64,000 nucleotides of DNA from JABJOR01 sp965603075 (GTDB lineage Bacteria > Pseudomonadota > Alphaproteobacteria > Rhodospirillales > Casp-alpha2). The notes under the pieces are model-generated. The model was not told the DNA's origin. It searched no databases and saw only the letters and a program-made list of their open reading frames with translations. This document shows, piece after piece, positions 9,879-18,943 of the stretch (its first letter is position 1; every line of letters begins with the position of its first letter). The stretch lies in the NCBI GenBank assembly GCA_965603075.1, contig CBFDBO010000007.1:66743-130742 (forward strand). The letters run 5' to 3'. Position numbers and translations under genes: made by a program.

Positions 9879-10110
9879 GAAATTTATTAATCCAGTAAAA
9901 ACTTTGTCATTGTAAGATAAAACTTACGAGAGAAACATTCATAACTCAAGAATTCAAATAACCTTCAATATTGAAATTATCATATGAATTCAATTTATTG
10001 AGAGTGATTGTCATCACTGTAATTTTTTAGAAATATATATTATAGTCATTTTATGTTGTACGGGTATGCAACATTTTAACTGGGATTTATAGGTGGAGAT
10101 ATAATACGCC

Positions 10111-11466
10111 ATGATCGTTAAAGGCGTGAACAATAAATATAAAATTTCGACCGATAGCATTATTCATAGTGCTTTTGTGTCGCGTTTGCGTTTGTTTAAA
10201 ACAAATCGTCAGGGTGTCATTGCGGTGATGCTGGCTTTGTTGTTGCCTGTTATGGTTGGTTTCGTTGGGCTTGGCGTCGAAGTCGGCTTGTGGTTCCAAC
10301 TTAAACGTGACGTTCAAACCGCCGCTGATGCCGCCGCCATTGCGGGCGCCTACGAAGTGCTGGAATCTTCTCCTACTGCGGCAACCATTCTAGCGGCATC
10401 GTCCACGGATGCGACGTTGAATGGTTATGACGCAACAACGGATACCCTGACGGCGGTGAACCCGCCAACAACTGGTCCCAATACCGGAGACGATGACGCT
10501 GTAGAGGTCAATATTAGCACCCCTGTTAGTTTACTGTTTTCCAGCGTTTTCCTTGATGATTCAGTCACCATCGCCGCCCGCGCCGTTGCAAGTTCTGAAC
10601 CCGGTGGGGACGAAGCTTGCGTGTTATCATTGAGTGATACATCGCAAGGGGCCGTTGGGATAGGAGGGACGGTAACAATGGACGGGTGCTTAATTGCGGC
10701 ACAGTCAACCTCTTCAAGCTCGATTAAAGTATCGGGCGGCGGGGACCTGACCGTGGATTGTTTGTCCACATCCGGCGATGTGACAAACCTAGGCACGATG
10801 ACCCTAACAGAATGCAACAGCGCAAATATAGGCGTTTCGGAAATCGCCGACCCTTACGCGGATCTGACCATGCCGGCCGAAGTTGCTAGTTCTAGTGATT
10901 GCGATACAGAAAACAACCCAGATGGCAGTGGAAATTATTCATTGGCGCAAAATGATACCGATGGAAATGGTGTGGTGGTTTTTTGTAGTAATGTTTCTCT
11001 TTCAACGGGTACCTATGATTTTGAATCGGGCACAACTTTCGCTTTCTTCGGCGCGGATTTAAGCATCACAGGCGGTACTGTAACGGGTGACGGTGTGACA
11101 TTTCTCTTTACAGGATCGGGGAACAGTTGGGGTGGGGTGAATATCGCGGGTAATGCTAATGTGGATTTAAGCGCCCAGAGCACGGGCGATTATGCGGGGA
11201 TGTTATTTTATCAAGATGGTAACGCCAGCAGTAATAATAACAATTTCACTTTTACCGGTGGTTCTAGTACCGAACTAACCGGGGTCATATACGCCCCCAA
11301 TAATGATGTATCGTTTTCAGGTAACAATGTAACCGATGACGATGGTTGTCTACAGGTTGTCGCCGATACGGTTGATTATAATGGAAATGTTACCATAACA
11401 AATCAATGTGATGGAACCGGTGTATCAGCAATTTACACGTCCTATACGGTTTTATTAATTGAATGA
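10111..11466 (+). CDS. tadG: TadG-like pilus protein with large extracytoplasmic beta-rich domain
   Basis: A 451-residue protein. After a short cytoplasmic tail comes the TadE/TadG-type segment (VIAVMLALLLPVMVGFVGLG, then VQTAADAAAIAGAYE), the usual Tad-family membrane anchor. The remaining 380 residues carry no von Willebrand A domain. Instead they are rich in Gly, Ser, Thr, Asn and Asp with short repeating beta-strand patterns (for example LSITGGTVTGDGVTF and NVSLSTGTYDFESGTTF), as in right-handed beta-helix surface proteins, and hold several Cys residues. A role as minor pilin or tip adhesin is inferred from this shape and from its place first in the Tad cluster. A purine-rich RBS (GGTGGAG) lies 12 bp before the ATG. 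Confidence 0.8.
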   Translation: MIVKGVNNKYKISTDSIIHSAFVSRLRLFKTNRQGVIAVMLALLLPVMVGFVGLGVEVGLWFQLKRDVQTAADAAAIAGAYEVLESSPTAATILAASSTDATLNGYDATTDTLTAVNPPTTGPNTGDDDAVEVNISTPVSLLFSSVFLDDSVTIAARAVASSEPGGDEACVLSLSDTSQGAVGIGGTVTMDGCLIAAQSTSSSSIKVSGGGDLTVDCLSTSGDVTNLGTMTLTECNSANIGVSEIADPYADLTMPAEVASSSDCDTENNPDGSGNYSLAQNDTDGNGVVVFCSNVSLSTGTYDFESGTTFAFFGADLSITGGTVTGDGVTFLFTGSGNSWGGVNIAGNANVDLSAQSTGDYAGMLFYQDGNASSNNNNFTFTGGSSTELTGVIYAPNNDVSFSGNNVTDDDGCLQVVADTVDYNGNVTITNQCDGTGVSAIYTSYTVLLIE

Positions 11467-11546
11467 TTTATACGGAAATTTTCAAAATTAGTGTAAACTA
11501 TAGAAATATTTAAAATATTATACGCGCCAAAAGGTGAAGATGGAAA

Positions 11547-11996
11547 ATGAATAGATACAGGGCAATAATTCAAAGGGTTAAGCTGCTTGCGCATACTAAG
11601 CGCGGGGCTGCTGCTGTTGAATTTGCATTGTTGATGCCCATCATTTCGGCGTTATTTATCGGTGTTGTTAATTATGGTCTGATTGTATTCGATCAGATGG
11701 AATTGAACAGTGCGGCCCGTGCTGGTGCGCAAATGGCATTAATTGATGCGTCCGATACATCCGCGATCCAACAGGTGGTGGTGGATTCTACCAATCTGGA
11801 TATTACAGCGAGTAATGTTACGGTTACTGAATCTTGTAATTGTTATAATGGTGATGCAGCGCTTTGCTCTGATACGACATGCAATAGTAAGCCTGTGGAG
11901 CATTATTTCACGGTAACCATTAATGAAGATTACACTTTGCTGCTCGTGCCAACGACGATTGCCCTTACCGGGACAGCGTCGGTACGGACGGAATAA
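11547..11996 (+). CDS. tadE: TadE-like pseudopilin
   Basis: A 149-residue protein with a short basic tail and one hydrophobic helix at about 20-45, beginning KRGAAAVEFALLMPIISALF. The Gly-Ala-Ala-Ala-Val-Glu-Phe pattern is the TadE/TadF pseudopilin cleavage region, cut by the Tad prepilin peptidase, here probably CpaA at 29275. The periplasmic part holds a Cys cluster (ESCNCYNGDAALCSDTTCN), suggesting disulfides. Minor pseudopilins of this kind are needed for Flp fibre formation. It is followed after 5 bp by a second TadE-like gene and preceded by 80 bp after the TadG-like gene, so all three probably form one operon. Confidence 0.88.
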   Translation: MNRYRAIIQRVKLLAHTKRGAAAVEFALLMPIISALFIGVVNYGLIVFDQMELNSAARAGAQMALIDASDTSAIQQVVVDSTNLDITASNVTVTESCNCYNGDAALCSDTTCNSKPVEHYFTVTINEDYTLLLVPTTIALTGTASVRTE

Positions 11997-12001
11997 TTCA
12001 T

Positions 12002-12427
12002 ATGTGTAACGTTTTCAATAGATCTTTTATACGTAAATTTTGGTCCGTTTTTGTATGCAGAAAAGCGGCGACGGCGGTTGAGTTTGCCCTTGTTGCACCT
12101 GTATTTTTGATGATGGTCATTGGTATTTTTGAAATGAGTAGGGCGATGTGGATCAAATCTTCTATGCAGTTTGCTGTTGAAGAAACCACACGGCACGCCA
12201 TCGTGAATTCCAGTGCGACGGCCTCGGATTTGGCTGCTTACGCTCTGTCTGAACTGGGCAGCAGTGGAATGAACCTATCGGGCGCATCCTTTAGCGCTAC
12301 TCTGACAGTTTCCGGAACGATTACATATGTGGATATTCAGGGCAGTTATGTATTTTCGTCTATGGTGCCACTGGTGCCATTCCCCGATGTCACATTGACT
12401 GCAAAATCTCGTGTCCCGACAAATTAG
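12002..12427 (+). CDS. TadE-like pseudopilin (second copy; TadF position)
   Basis: A 141-residue protein of the same architecture as the gene before it: short basic N-tail, then KAATAVEFALVAPVFLMMVI as cleavage site plus membrane helix, then a small periplasmic domain without the Cys cluster. Most Tad loci carry two such minor pseudopilins, TadE and TadF, so this one probably takes the TadF place, but sequence alone does not distinguish them. It starts 5 bp after the previous stop, indicating translational coupling. The next gene (DUF2336) starts 25 bp after its stop. Confidence 0.86.
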   Translation: MCNVFNRSFIRKFWSVFVCRKAATAVEFALVAPVFLMMVIGIFEMSRAMWIKSSMQFAVEETTRHAIVNSSATASDLAAYALSELGSSGMNLSGASFSATLTVSGTITYVDIQGSYVFSSMVPLVPFPDVTLTAKSRVPTN

Positions 12428-12452
12428 CATGATAAGGTTCCCCTACTAAAAA

Positions 12453-13556
12453 ATGGAAAACAATATTGAATCCCTTGAGAGCCTTGTTCGGCTAAGCAAA
12501 GAGACGACGTCTGAAGGACGTTCTGAGCTTTTGCACGAAATTACGGATTTGTTCCTCGATAACAATGATTCCCATAGTGATCAGGAAATCGCTTATTTTG
12601 GCGAAATTATGGGTGCCCTTGCATCGCAAGCCCCTGTTGGTGATCGTCAACATATGGCTTTGTCTGTAGCAGATATAGAGCGCACACCACGGGACTTGGC
12701 TATTACACTGGCCAATGATGATGAAATTACCGTGGCGATGCCTGTTTTGTCCAAAAGCACAGTTTTATCTAATGATGATTTAGTGCAGATTATCAAACAG
12801 CAATCCCAGGATCACTTATTGGCGATTTCCACCCGTGAAATTGTACCAGAATCCGTTGCTGATGCCCTTGTCGAGCGTGGGAATGATGAAGTTTTGGATA
12901 CCTTGGCGGATAATGAGGGGGCTGTTTTATCCGATACCACTATGGAAACCATGGTCAGCAATTCTACTAATCCGGGCGATATTGCTAAAATGCTAGCCTC
13001 AAGAGCCGATACAGCCCCGGAAATGGTGCAAAAAATGATTGAACATGTTTCTGTTTCCGTTCGTTCTTATGTCGAGCAAAATCGGGCTGAATTATCAGAA
13101 GATCAAATTTCTTCCATGCTTAGCGAAGCCCAATCGTGGGCGGTCAATAAATCCATCGATGACCAAAAAGAGACAGCTTTCTCATTTATTGAACGAAAAG
13201 ATAAATTAGGGCTATTGAATCCTAAGTTATTGATAAGATTGATTAGAACAACAGAGGTTGAAAAATTTATTGCCGGTATATCGCGCATGGCGTCCATCGA
13301 TCATGAAATGGCGAGAAAAACCATATTTGATAAGGCGGGCGAGAAATTAGCCGTGATCTGTAAATCACAAGAAATGTCACCAGAAGAATTTCTGACACTG
13401 TACGATTTGACTAATTTTGATCACTCAAGAACCGATCAGGACCGTAAAGAGATTCAAGGTGTGTATGGCCGTATGGAAAGCGAAGCAGCCCAACGGGCTT
13501 TAAGATTCTTGAGAACTCGTTCTGGGCTTCAGAAAAAATTAGATGTGATGCCTTAA
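12453..13556 (+). CDS. DUF2336 domain protein
   Basis: A 367-residue soluble, mostly helical, acidic protein recognised as DUF2336, a family largely confined to Alphaproteobacteria. It is built from HEAT-like helical pairs (for example RTPRDLAITLANDDEITVAM and STREIVPESVADALVERGND). No enzyme motif is seen. DUF2336 proteins occur beside motility, cell-cycle and pilus genes and are presumed to be protein-interaction scaffolds; their exact job is not established. Here the gene sits between the Tad pseudopilins and a PilZ protein, which hints at control of pilus output. No strong ribosome-binding site precedes the ATG. Confidence 0.82.
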   Translation: MENNIESLESLVRLSKETTSEGRSELLHEITDLFLDNNDSHSDQEIAYFGEIMGALASQAPVGDRQHMALSVADIERTPRDLAITLANDDEITVAMPVLSKSTVLSNDDLVQIIKQQSQDHLLAISTREIVPESVADALVERGNDEVLDTLADNEGAVLSDTTMETMVSNSTNPGDIAKMLASRADTAPEMVQKMIEHVSVSVRSYVEQNRAELSEDQISSMLSEAQSWAVNKSIDDQKETAFSFIERKDKLGLLNPKLLIRLIRTTEVEKFIAGISRMASIDHEMARKTIFDKAGEKLAVICKSQEMSPEEFLTLYDLTNFDHSRTDQDRKEIQGVYGRMESEAAQRALRFLRTRSGLQKKLDVMP

Positions 13557-13674
13557 ATCACACCAAAGCAAGACGAGACGTTATTTATAACAACGCTTTA
13601 GAGTAAATTTTTTAAGGGGCGTTAGAGAATAATACTTTAATGAATTGATGTATGAGGAAAGAAAAGTTGAGAAA

Positions 13675-14004
13675 TTATAGTCTGTTTGGTTTAGCAAACT
13701 TAAAAAGTCTAGCCATTTCCTCGTCTTTGGCGGTGATGGGGATTAGAAACCTTAATCCAATTTCACCAGGCCTTACCCAAGCAACGGTGCACCTGCGTAT
13801 CTCATTGAATTTATTGATTTTTAGGTCAACTTCGATACCGATTTCAAGCTCGATATTAGCGCGAACCTTAACGCCGCTTTCAGAAATATCGCTAACGGAA
13901 CATTCGATGGGGCGGCCATTATCTTCATAAACAACACCCCCGAAAATAGTTCTTCGACGGATATCTTTACGTTGGTTATCATTATTTTCAGTGTTTTCGT
14001 TCAT
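13675..14004 (-). CDS. PilZ domain protein (putative c-di-GMP receptor)
   Basis: A 109-residue single-domain PilZ protein. The two c-di-GMP binding elements are both present: an Arg-rich switch (RKDIRRR) near the N-terminus and, about 25 residues later, the D/N-x-S-x-x-G motif in VSDISESGVKV. Both are intact, so ligand binding is likely. The ATG at 14002-14004 is chosen; an in-frame TTG 12 codons upstream would add a weakly supported tail. It is the only minus-strand gene inside the Tad cluster, lying between DUF2336 and cpaB. Control of pilus assembly by c-di-GMP is a reasonable inference from this place. Confidence 0.85.
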   Translation of the reverse strand: MNENTENNDNQRKDIRRRTIFGGVVYEDNGRPIECSVSDISESGVKVRANIELEIGIEVDLKINKFNEIRRCTVAWVRPGEIGLRFLIPITAKDEEMARLFKFAKPNRL

Positions 14005-14261
14005 AGCAGAAAGAGTATCTTTCAATTGAATAAGTTTCAAGATTAATGAATTCAGTAAAGTTTAATCAATTAGATATAGTATAAAATTGTTAAAAAACAG
14101 TGATTTAATAGTGCAAATAGTGATACATGACTATATGATGACAACGTATTGGAATCAGTAATAAAATGTTATCTTTTTTGTGTGATTTTTGTATTTAATT
14201 TTTGAATGTAATTATAGTTGACTAACAAGTAAGTTTTTAAGCCAAAGGGAATTTGCGGCAT

Positions 14262-15620
14262 ATGCGCATATTGATAATCGGTTTGGTCGTTCTAGCGTTA
14301 AGTGTTGCCGGGATCAGTACATATTTGATCCAGAGCTTCTCTACGCCTGAAGCCATAGACGAATTAGAGAAAAAATCCAGACGTGCTGTTTATCACACGC
14401 TGGTTTCCCTCTATGGTCTGGAGCCGGGCGGTACATTAACCAAAGATAATATGGTGTGGCGAGAATGGCCCGAAGAAAGCTTGAGCGAGCATTATATTAC
14501 GGTTGAAGAGGATGCAGAGCGTGATGAGCAATTCCAGGATGTTCTGGACAGCGTTGCCCGCAAATCTATTCAAGCCGGTGAGCCTATTTTACGATCTAAA
14601 ATTTTCAAATCAGATGAAGCTGGGTTCCTTGCAGGGATTTTGGATAAGGGCACCCGTGCCATATCTTTACAGATTAATGAAAATACCGCCGTTGCCGGAT
14701 TTATTTTGCCGGGCGACAGAGTTGATGTGTTGGTCGTGCACGGAAAAGGGCGCGAGGCCGTACAGAAAATACTAACGGCAAAAACAAAAGCCAAACTGCA
14801 AAACGAAACAAACAACGCTGACGATGATAACAATGCTGGCAATAATGCAGCGGAAGTGAAGGCGGAACCGTTAACCGTGTTGAACAGTACCACGGAAACT
14901 ATTTTGGAAAATGTGTTGGTGCTGGCGGTAAATCAATCATTGGGTAAGGTCGAGGGCAACACCATTGCAGGTAAGACCCTGACACTTCAGGTTAGCCCGA
15001 AAGAAGCCGAAATTTTAATGACCGCCCGAACACTAGGGACGATGAGCTTTGCTTTGCGTGCTCTTGCCTCACACCCCAGTGAAAAGGTTGCGATGGGTGA
15101 CGATGGTGATGGTGACGGCAACGTTGTACAAAGTGAAAAAGCTGGTACTACCTCTGGTGCGTTTGTAGGGAAATCGTATATCCATGATGTCGACGTCAGT
15201 CCGTTTTTAACGGCGCTGACATCTGGCGCGTTAGAAGAAGAGTCCGAAGCGGAACGGCTTAAAATTGAAGAAGCTAAGAAGCTGTTAGAAAGTAAGCTCA
15301 AAGCCGAAATTGCTGAAGCGGAGCTTGCGGCTGCCAAAGCGGCGAATATTGCGGCAATGGCAAAGAGCAATGTTGCTGAGGCGGAAGCAACTATTTCTAA
15401 GGCAAATGAAGAGGCCGCAGCTATTGCAAAACAAAATGAAGAACTTCTTCGTATGTTACAAGAGCAAGCCGCGAAAAATAACGAGCCAGACGTTGTGATC
15501 CAGAAAATCATCACACCCGTAGCTAAACCGGTCGTTAAACCTGTTGTTGTGGAAGAGCCGACTGTCATTACGATTTACCGTGGTGGCTCCAGAAAAACCG
15601 AAGAGATAGAATTCAAATGA
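14262..15620 (+). CDS. cpaB: Flp pilus assembly protein CpaB (RcpC)
   Basis: A 452-residue periplasmic protein anchored by an N-terminal helix (MRILIIGLVVLALSVAGIST). It has an SAF-type domain (GEPILRSKI region, about 50-130) and the CpaB/RcpC core (GFILPGDRVDVLVVHGKG). The last 130 residues are an Ala/Glu/Lys-rich coiled coil (about 325-415). CpaB helps the secretin gate and stabilises the outer-membrane complex. The ATG at 14262 is preferred over an in-frame TTG at 14253 because AAAGGGA at 14244-14250 is 11 bp from the ATG but only 2 bp from the TTG. It overlaps cpaC by 4 bp (ATGA). The coiled-coil extension makes it longer than usual. Confidence 0.93.
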   Translation: MRILIIGLVVLALSVAGISTYLIQSFSTPEAIDELEKKSRRAVYHTLVSLYGLEPGGTLTKDNMVWREWPEESLSEHYITVEEDAERDEQFQDVLDSVARKSIQAGEPILRSKIFKSDEAGFLAGILDKGTRAISLQINENTAVAGFILPGDRVDVLVVHGKGREAVQKILTAKTKAKLQNETNNADDDNNAGNNAAEVKAEPLTVLNSTTETILENVLVLAVNQSLGKVEGNTIAGKTLTLQVSPKEAEILMTARTLGTMSFALRALASHPSEKVAMGDDGDGDGNVVQSEKAGTTSGAFVGKSYIHDVDVSPFLTALTSGALEEESEAERLKIEEAKKLLESKLKAEIAEAELAAAKAANIAAMAKSNVAEAEATISKANEEAAAIAKQNEELLRMLQEQAAKNNEPDVVIQKIITPVAKPVVKPVVVEEPTVITIYRGGSRKTEEIEFK

Positions 15621-17038
15621 GTGGAATGAAACACATACACGCTACATTGGCGATTTTTCTTGTGACAAGCCTCGTGTTTTTGTCCGGTTTTGCCATGCCA
15701 GATGCATCCGCACAGGAAGTCCCTCAATCACCTTCCATTTCTTTGGGTGATCCCACAACGAAAGTGAATGCCACGAGTGTTGAAACGGTCATTAATGCAA
15801 CACTGAACAAATTAATCATTTTCAATTTATCAGAACCCGCCGTTGATATACACCTTGGGCAAGAAGCTATTGCCGATGTCCGGGTTAATCCAAAAGATCA
15901 AATGCAGGTCTTTATTGAACCCCATAGCATTGGTTCAACCAATATCTTGTTTACCAATAAAGAGGGTGATCTGATTGAACGGCTTATTGTCAATGTGGGA
16001 ACGGACGCAGAAGAATTACGTCAGGCATTGAAGATCTTATTGCCCGATGAGAGTATCAGTCTTGAAGTCCATGGCGATAGTATCTTTCTAACGGGTGATG
16101 TGAAGTCCGCATCAGCGTCAGCCAGTGCCATGCAAATCGCCGAACGTTTTGTTGAAGACCCGGCAAATTTGATCAATATGCTTACCATTGTCGGCTCACA
16201 ACAGGTCATCATTCAGGTCCGTGTATCTGAAATGGACCGATCCATGAAAAAAGATCTGGATGTGGGTTTAACGGGTAATTTCAATCAAAGTAATACGGCA
16301 TTGAGCTTTACGACCCTTACGCCTTCTGTAACCGATGCTTTTGTCTCTGGTGGTACCATTACCAATTTATTGGGCGGCATTGATTCTATATCCTTTGATG
16401 TGTTGGAAAGCCAAAGCATGATTAAGACTTTGGCTGAACCAACGCTGACGGCCTTGTCCGGTGAAACAGCGACCTTTACATCGGGTGGTGAAACGCCCGT
16501 ACGCACGGGGACGGATGATGCGGGTGACGCGGTCTACGAATTGGCCGATTATGGTATTCTTCTTGAATTCACCCCCGTGGTTCTGGAGAAAGGGATGATC
16601 AGTTTAAATGTATCAACAACCGTGAGCGAGGTTGATACGACAACGGTCAGCGGTCAGACAGGTTTCCTCACTAAATCAACAGAGACAACGGTCAATTTGC
16701 CAAGCGGTGGCTCGATGATGATTTCTGGCTTATTGCAAGATAATGCGAGTGACGCGGTTTCTGGATTTCCTTTCCTTAAAGATTTACCCATCTTAGGGGC
16801 TTTGTTTAGAAGCACATCATTCCAACGAGATGAAACAGAGCTTGTCATTACCGTCACAGCTTATCTGGCTGAACCAACCGGGAATAATAACCCGCTTAAG
16901 GTTCCTACGGATGGATTTAAGCCTGCCAGCGATATTGATTTGTACCTTCTAGGCCGATTGCACAAAGAGTATGGTAAAGGCAAAAGAGAATTTTGGGCTG
17001 ATTCCTTAAATGGACCCTTTGGATATATCATGAAATGA
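15617..17038 (+). CDS. cpaC: Flp pilus secretin CpaC (RcpA)
   Basis: A 473-residue outer-membrane secretin. A signal peptide ends near ASAQE (about residue 33). The N-terminal pilus/BON-like domain includes VDIHLGQEAIADVRVNPKDQ. The secretin core runs from about 190 to 420 with QVIIQVRVSEMDRSMKKDLD, the conserved SGETATFTSGGETPV turn, and the closing VNLPSGGSMMISGLLQDN and FPFLKDLPILGALFRS motifs. It forms the ring through which the Flp pilus leaves the cell. It starts inside the end of cpaB and is followed by cpaD after 7 bp. Confidence 0.95.
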   Translation: MSGMKHIHATLAIFLVTSLVFLSGFAMPDASAQEVPQSPSISLGDPTTKVNATSVETVINATLNKLIIFNLSEPAVDIHLGQEAIADVRVNPKDQMQVFIEPHSIGSTNILFTNKEGDLIERLIVNVGTDAEELRQALKILLPDESISLEVHGDSIFLTGDVKSASASASAMQIAERFVEDPANLINMLTIVGSQQVIIQVRVSEMDRSMKKDLDVGLTGNFNQSNTALSFTTLTPSVTDAFVSGGTITNLLGGIDSISFDVLESQSMIKTLAEPTLTALSGETATFTSGGETPVRTGTDDAGDAVYELADYGILLEFTPVVLEKGMISLNVSTTVSEVDTTTVSGQTGFLTKSTETTVNLPSGGSMMISGLLQDNASDAVSGFPFLKDLPILGALFRSTSFQRDETELVITVTAYLAEPTGNNNPLKVPTDGFKPASDIDLYLLGRLHKEYGKGKREFWADSLNGPFGYIMK

Positions 17039-17045
17039 TGATGTC

Positions 17046-17696
17046 ATGAAAAATGTAATAAAACAGACAGTTACCTTCCTTCGATCAGCCTTCGTGATCC
17101 CGGCCTTGGTATTGGGTATGGCGTTCGGGCTGGTGGCATGTGAAGTACCAAAAACGACCTCTGATTATAGAGAGGATCACAACGTCACGGTGATTGAAGA
17201 AACAATCTCTATGGAGATCTCTGGTTTGTTGATTGATGAGTTATCGGGCGCTGTTTTCAGCGACCTTATGCATGAGTATCACACGCGCGCCAAAAGCTCT
17301 ATTACCATCGAAGTTCGGCGTTTTGGTCAGGCAGATGTCGATATAAATAATAGCGTATCGATTATTAATGATGCTTTGATAAAAGCCGGGGTTAGTGCGC
17401 GAAATGCTGTTGTTCTAGAATCCCCTGCGGGTGATAATCTAAACGCTGTTATCTCCTTTACCGTCTATACAGCCCAGGTGCCTGAATGCGAAGACTGGAC
17501 GTCAGGCACTTTTTCAAAATGGTCTAACGCGACACACTCTAATTTTGGTTGTTCCACACAACGCAATATCGGTTTGATGGTAGCCAACCCAGGTGACTTA
17601 GTTTTATCTGAAACACGGAGTGGATTTTCTGGCATACGTGGTGCCGTTATCGTCAGGTCTCATACTGCCGGGGCTGCTGCCCCAGCGGCTAATTAA
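17046..17696 (+). CDS. cpaD: pilus assembly protein CpaD (lipoprotein)
   Basis: A 216-residue CpaD-family protein with a lipoprotein signal ending in the lipobox GLVAC. The middle includes the YHTRAKSSITIEVRRFGQAD region, and the C-terminal half has ECEDWTSGTFSKWSNATHSN followed by FGCSTQRNIGLMVANPGDL, the signature of CpaD (Asn-x-x-Phe-Gly-Cys with Asn-hydrophobic-Ala). CpaD is a partner of the secretin found in alphaproteobacterial Tad systems. It lies between cpaC and cpaE with tight spacing. Confidence 0.93.
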   Translation: MKNVIKQTVTFLRSAFVIPALVLGMAFGLVACEVPKTTSDYREDHNVTVIEETISMEISGLLIDELSGAVFSDLMHEYHTRAKSSITIEVRRFGQADVDINNSVSIINDALIKAGVSARNAVVLESPAGDNLNAVISFTVYTAQVPECEDWTSGTFSKWSNATHSNFGCSTQRNIGLMVANPGDLVLSETRSGFSGIRGAVIVRSHTAGAAAPAAN

Positions 17697-17713
17697 TAGA
17701 GGGTAGGGCAACA

Positions 17714-18907
17714 GTGATACTCAGAATTACAATTGGTGGATATCCCTACACACAGGAAACCATGGACGCTATGGAAGTCCTGCGCGGTGACCGTCTCTTA
17801 TTTCGCAGTGAGTTTGAGATTAACGCCGGTGGTATCGATGTTGCTGTTTCATCATTACAACAACGCAAAACACCGTCGTTGCTTATCGTGGAAATGGATG
17901 TTTCCCGGGAATCATTTTTCGATAAGCTAGAAGAATTGGCTTTTGTTTGTGATCCTGATACTCGGTTGATTTTAATCTCAAACCATAATGATATCGAACT
18001 GTTTCAAGAACTGATTAAAAATGGTGTCAGTGATTATTTGGTTGGCCCTGTTAGCGCTGAAAAGTTACGTGAGTCTATTACCAAAGTTTATAAGGGCCAC
18101 GATAACGACACAGACGGAAAGCTAATTGCTTTTTATGGTCTGTCTGGCGGTGCTGGTAACAGTGTTATTGCTCATAATACCGCCCGTGAGTTGGCTAAAC
18201 TTTATGATAAAAAATCAATTATTGTTGATATGGATATCAGTTTTGGTACGGCGGCTTTAAATTTCAACGTGCAGCCTCGCCAAACAATTATCGATGCTTT
18301 GTCACAATCGGGTAAGTTAGAAAGCGAATTGCTGGATCAGTATTTGATTGCTGGGGCAGATAACGTTTCTATTTTGGCTTCGCCGGCATCCTTAAATGTC
18401 GGTATGCAAATTACCCATAATCAATTTGACCAATTACTCAGTGCCGTTAAACCCATGGCAGATTATGTTATTTTGGACTTGCCGCACGTATGGTCAACTT
18501 GGATTAGCGATGGGTTGGCCGCCGCCGATGAGGTTGTGTTGGTTGGTAGGCCAGATTTAACCAATCTGCGTAATGCAAAAAATGTGATCGAATTTATAGG
18601 CCCCAAACGGGGGGTGGATGCACCGACAAGATTGGTTTTAAACCAAATAGGCGCGTCCAAAAAATCAGAGCTGTCAGACAAAGAATTCAAGGATGCGGTG
18701 GCATTGAAACCATCCGCAATGATCCCCTACGATTCAGAACTGTTTGGACGGTCGCTTAATAATGGTGAATTGTTGGCAAAGGTTGCTGCAAAAAGCAAAC
18801 CCGTTGCCGCGATTGTTGAGCTTGTAAAGCAAATCGGTGGTGAGCAAGTACAAGAAGATGATAATCGCTCCTTTTTCCAAAAATTCAAAAGTGAAAAAAA
18901 AGAATAA
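17714..18907 (+). CDS. cpaE: pilus assembly protein CpaE (TadZ), ParA/MinD-like
   Basis: A 397-residue protein starting at a GTG (17714-17716) preceded by GGGTAGGG. The first 120 residues are an atypical receiver-like domain. The rest is a MinD/ParA-type fold. The P-loop reads GLSGGAGNSVIAHN (about residues 143-156): where active ParA proteins have Lys-Gly-Gly-x-Gly-Lys, both Lys positions are lost, which is common in TadZ/CpaE and suggests weak or no ATPase activity. The later IIVDMDISFGTAAL matches the switch region. CpaE places the Tad machine at the cell pole. It lies between cpaD and cpaF. Confidence 0.92.
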   Translation: MILRITIGGYPYTQETMDAMEVLRGDRLLFRSEFEINAGGIDVAVSSLQQRKTPSLLIVEMDVSRESFFDKLEELAFVCDPDTRLILISNHNDIELFQELIKNGVSDYLVGPVSAEKLRESITKVYKGHDNDTDGKLIAFYGLSGGAGNSVIAHNTARELAKLYDKKSIIVDMDISFGTAALNFNVQPRQTIIDALSQSGKLESELLDQYLIAGADNVSILASPASLNVGMQITHNQFDQLLSAVKPMADYVILDLPHVWSTWISDGLAAADEVVLVGRPDLTNLRNAKNVIEFIGPKRGVDAPTRLVLNQIGASKKSELSDKEFKDAVALKPSAMIPYDSELFGRSLNNGELLAKVAAKSKPVAAIVELVKQIGGEQVQEDDNRSFFQKFKSEKKE

Positions 18908-18943
18908 CGATTTAATTAATGACAAAATTATAGGAATTGCAGA

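Noticed and set aside
10000..10050. Sigma-70 promoter for the TadG-like gene (TTGTCA with a TATATT box)
   Set aside because: The spacing between the boxes is about 22 bp, too long to claim.
14987..15568. Long minus-strand ORF opposite cpaB
   Set aside because: It mirrors the Ala/Glu-rich coiled-coil codons of cpaB, has low-complexity Ser/Ala content and no family match.
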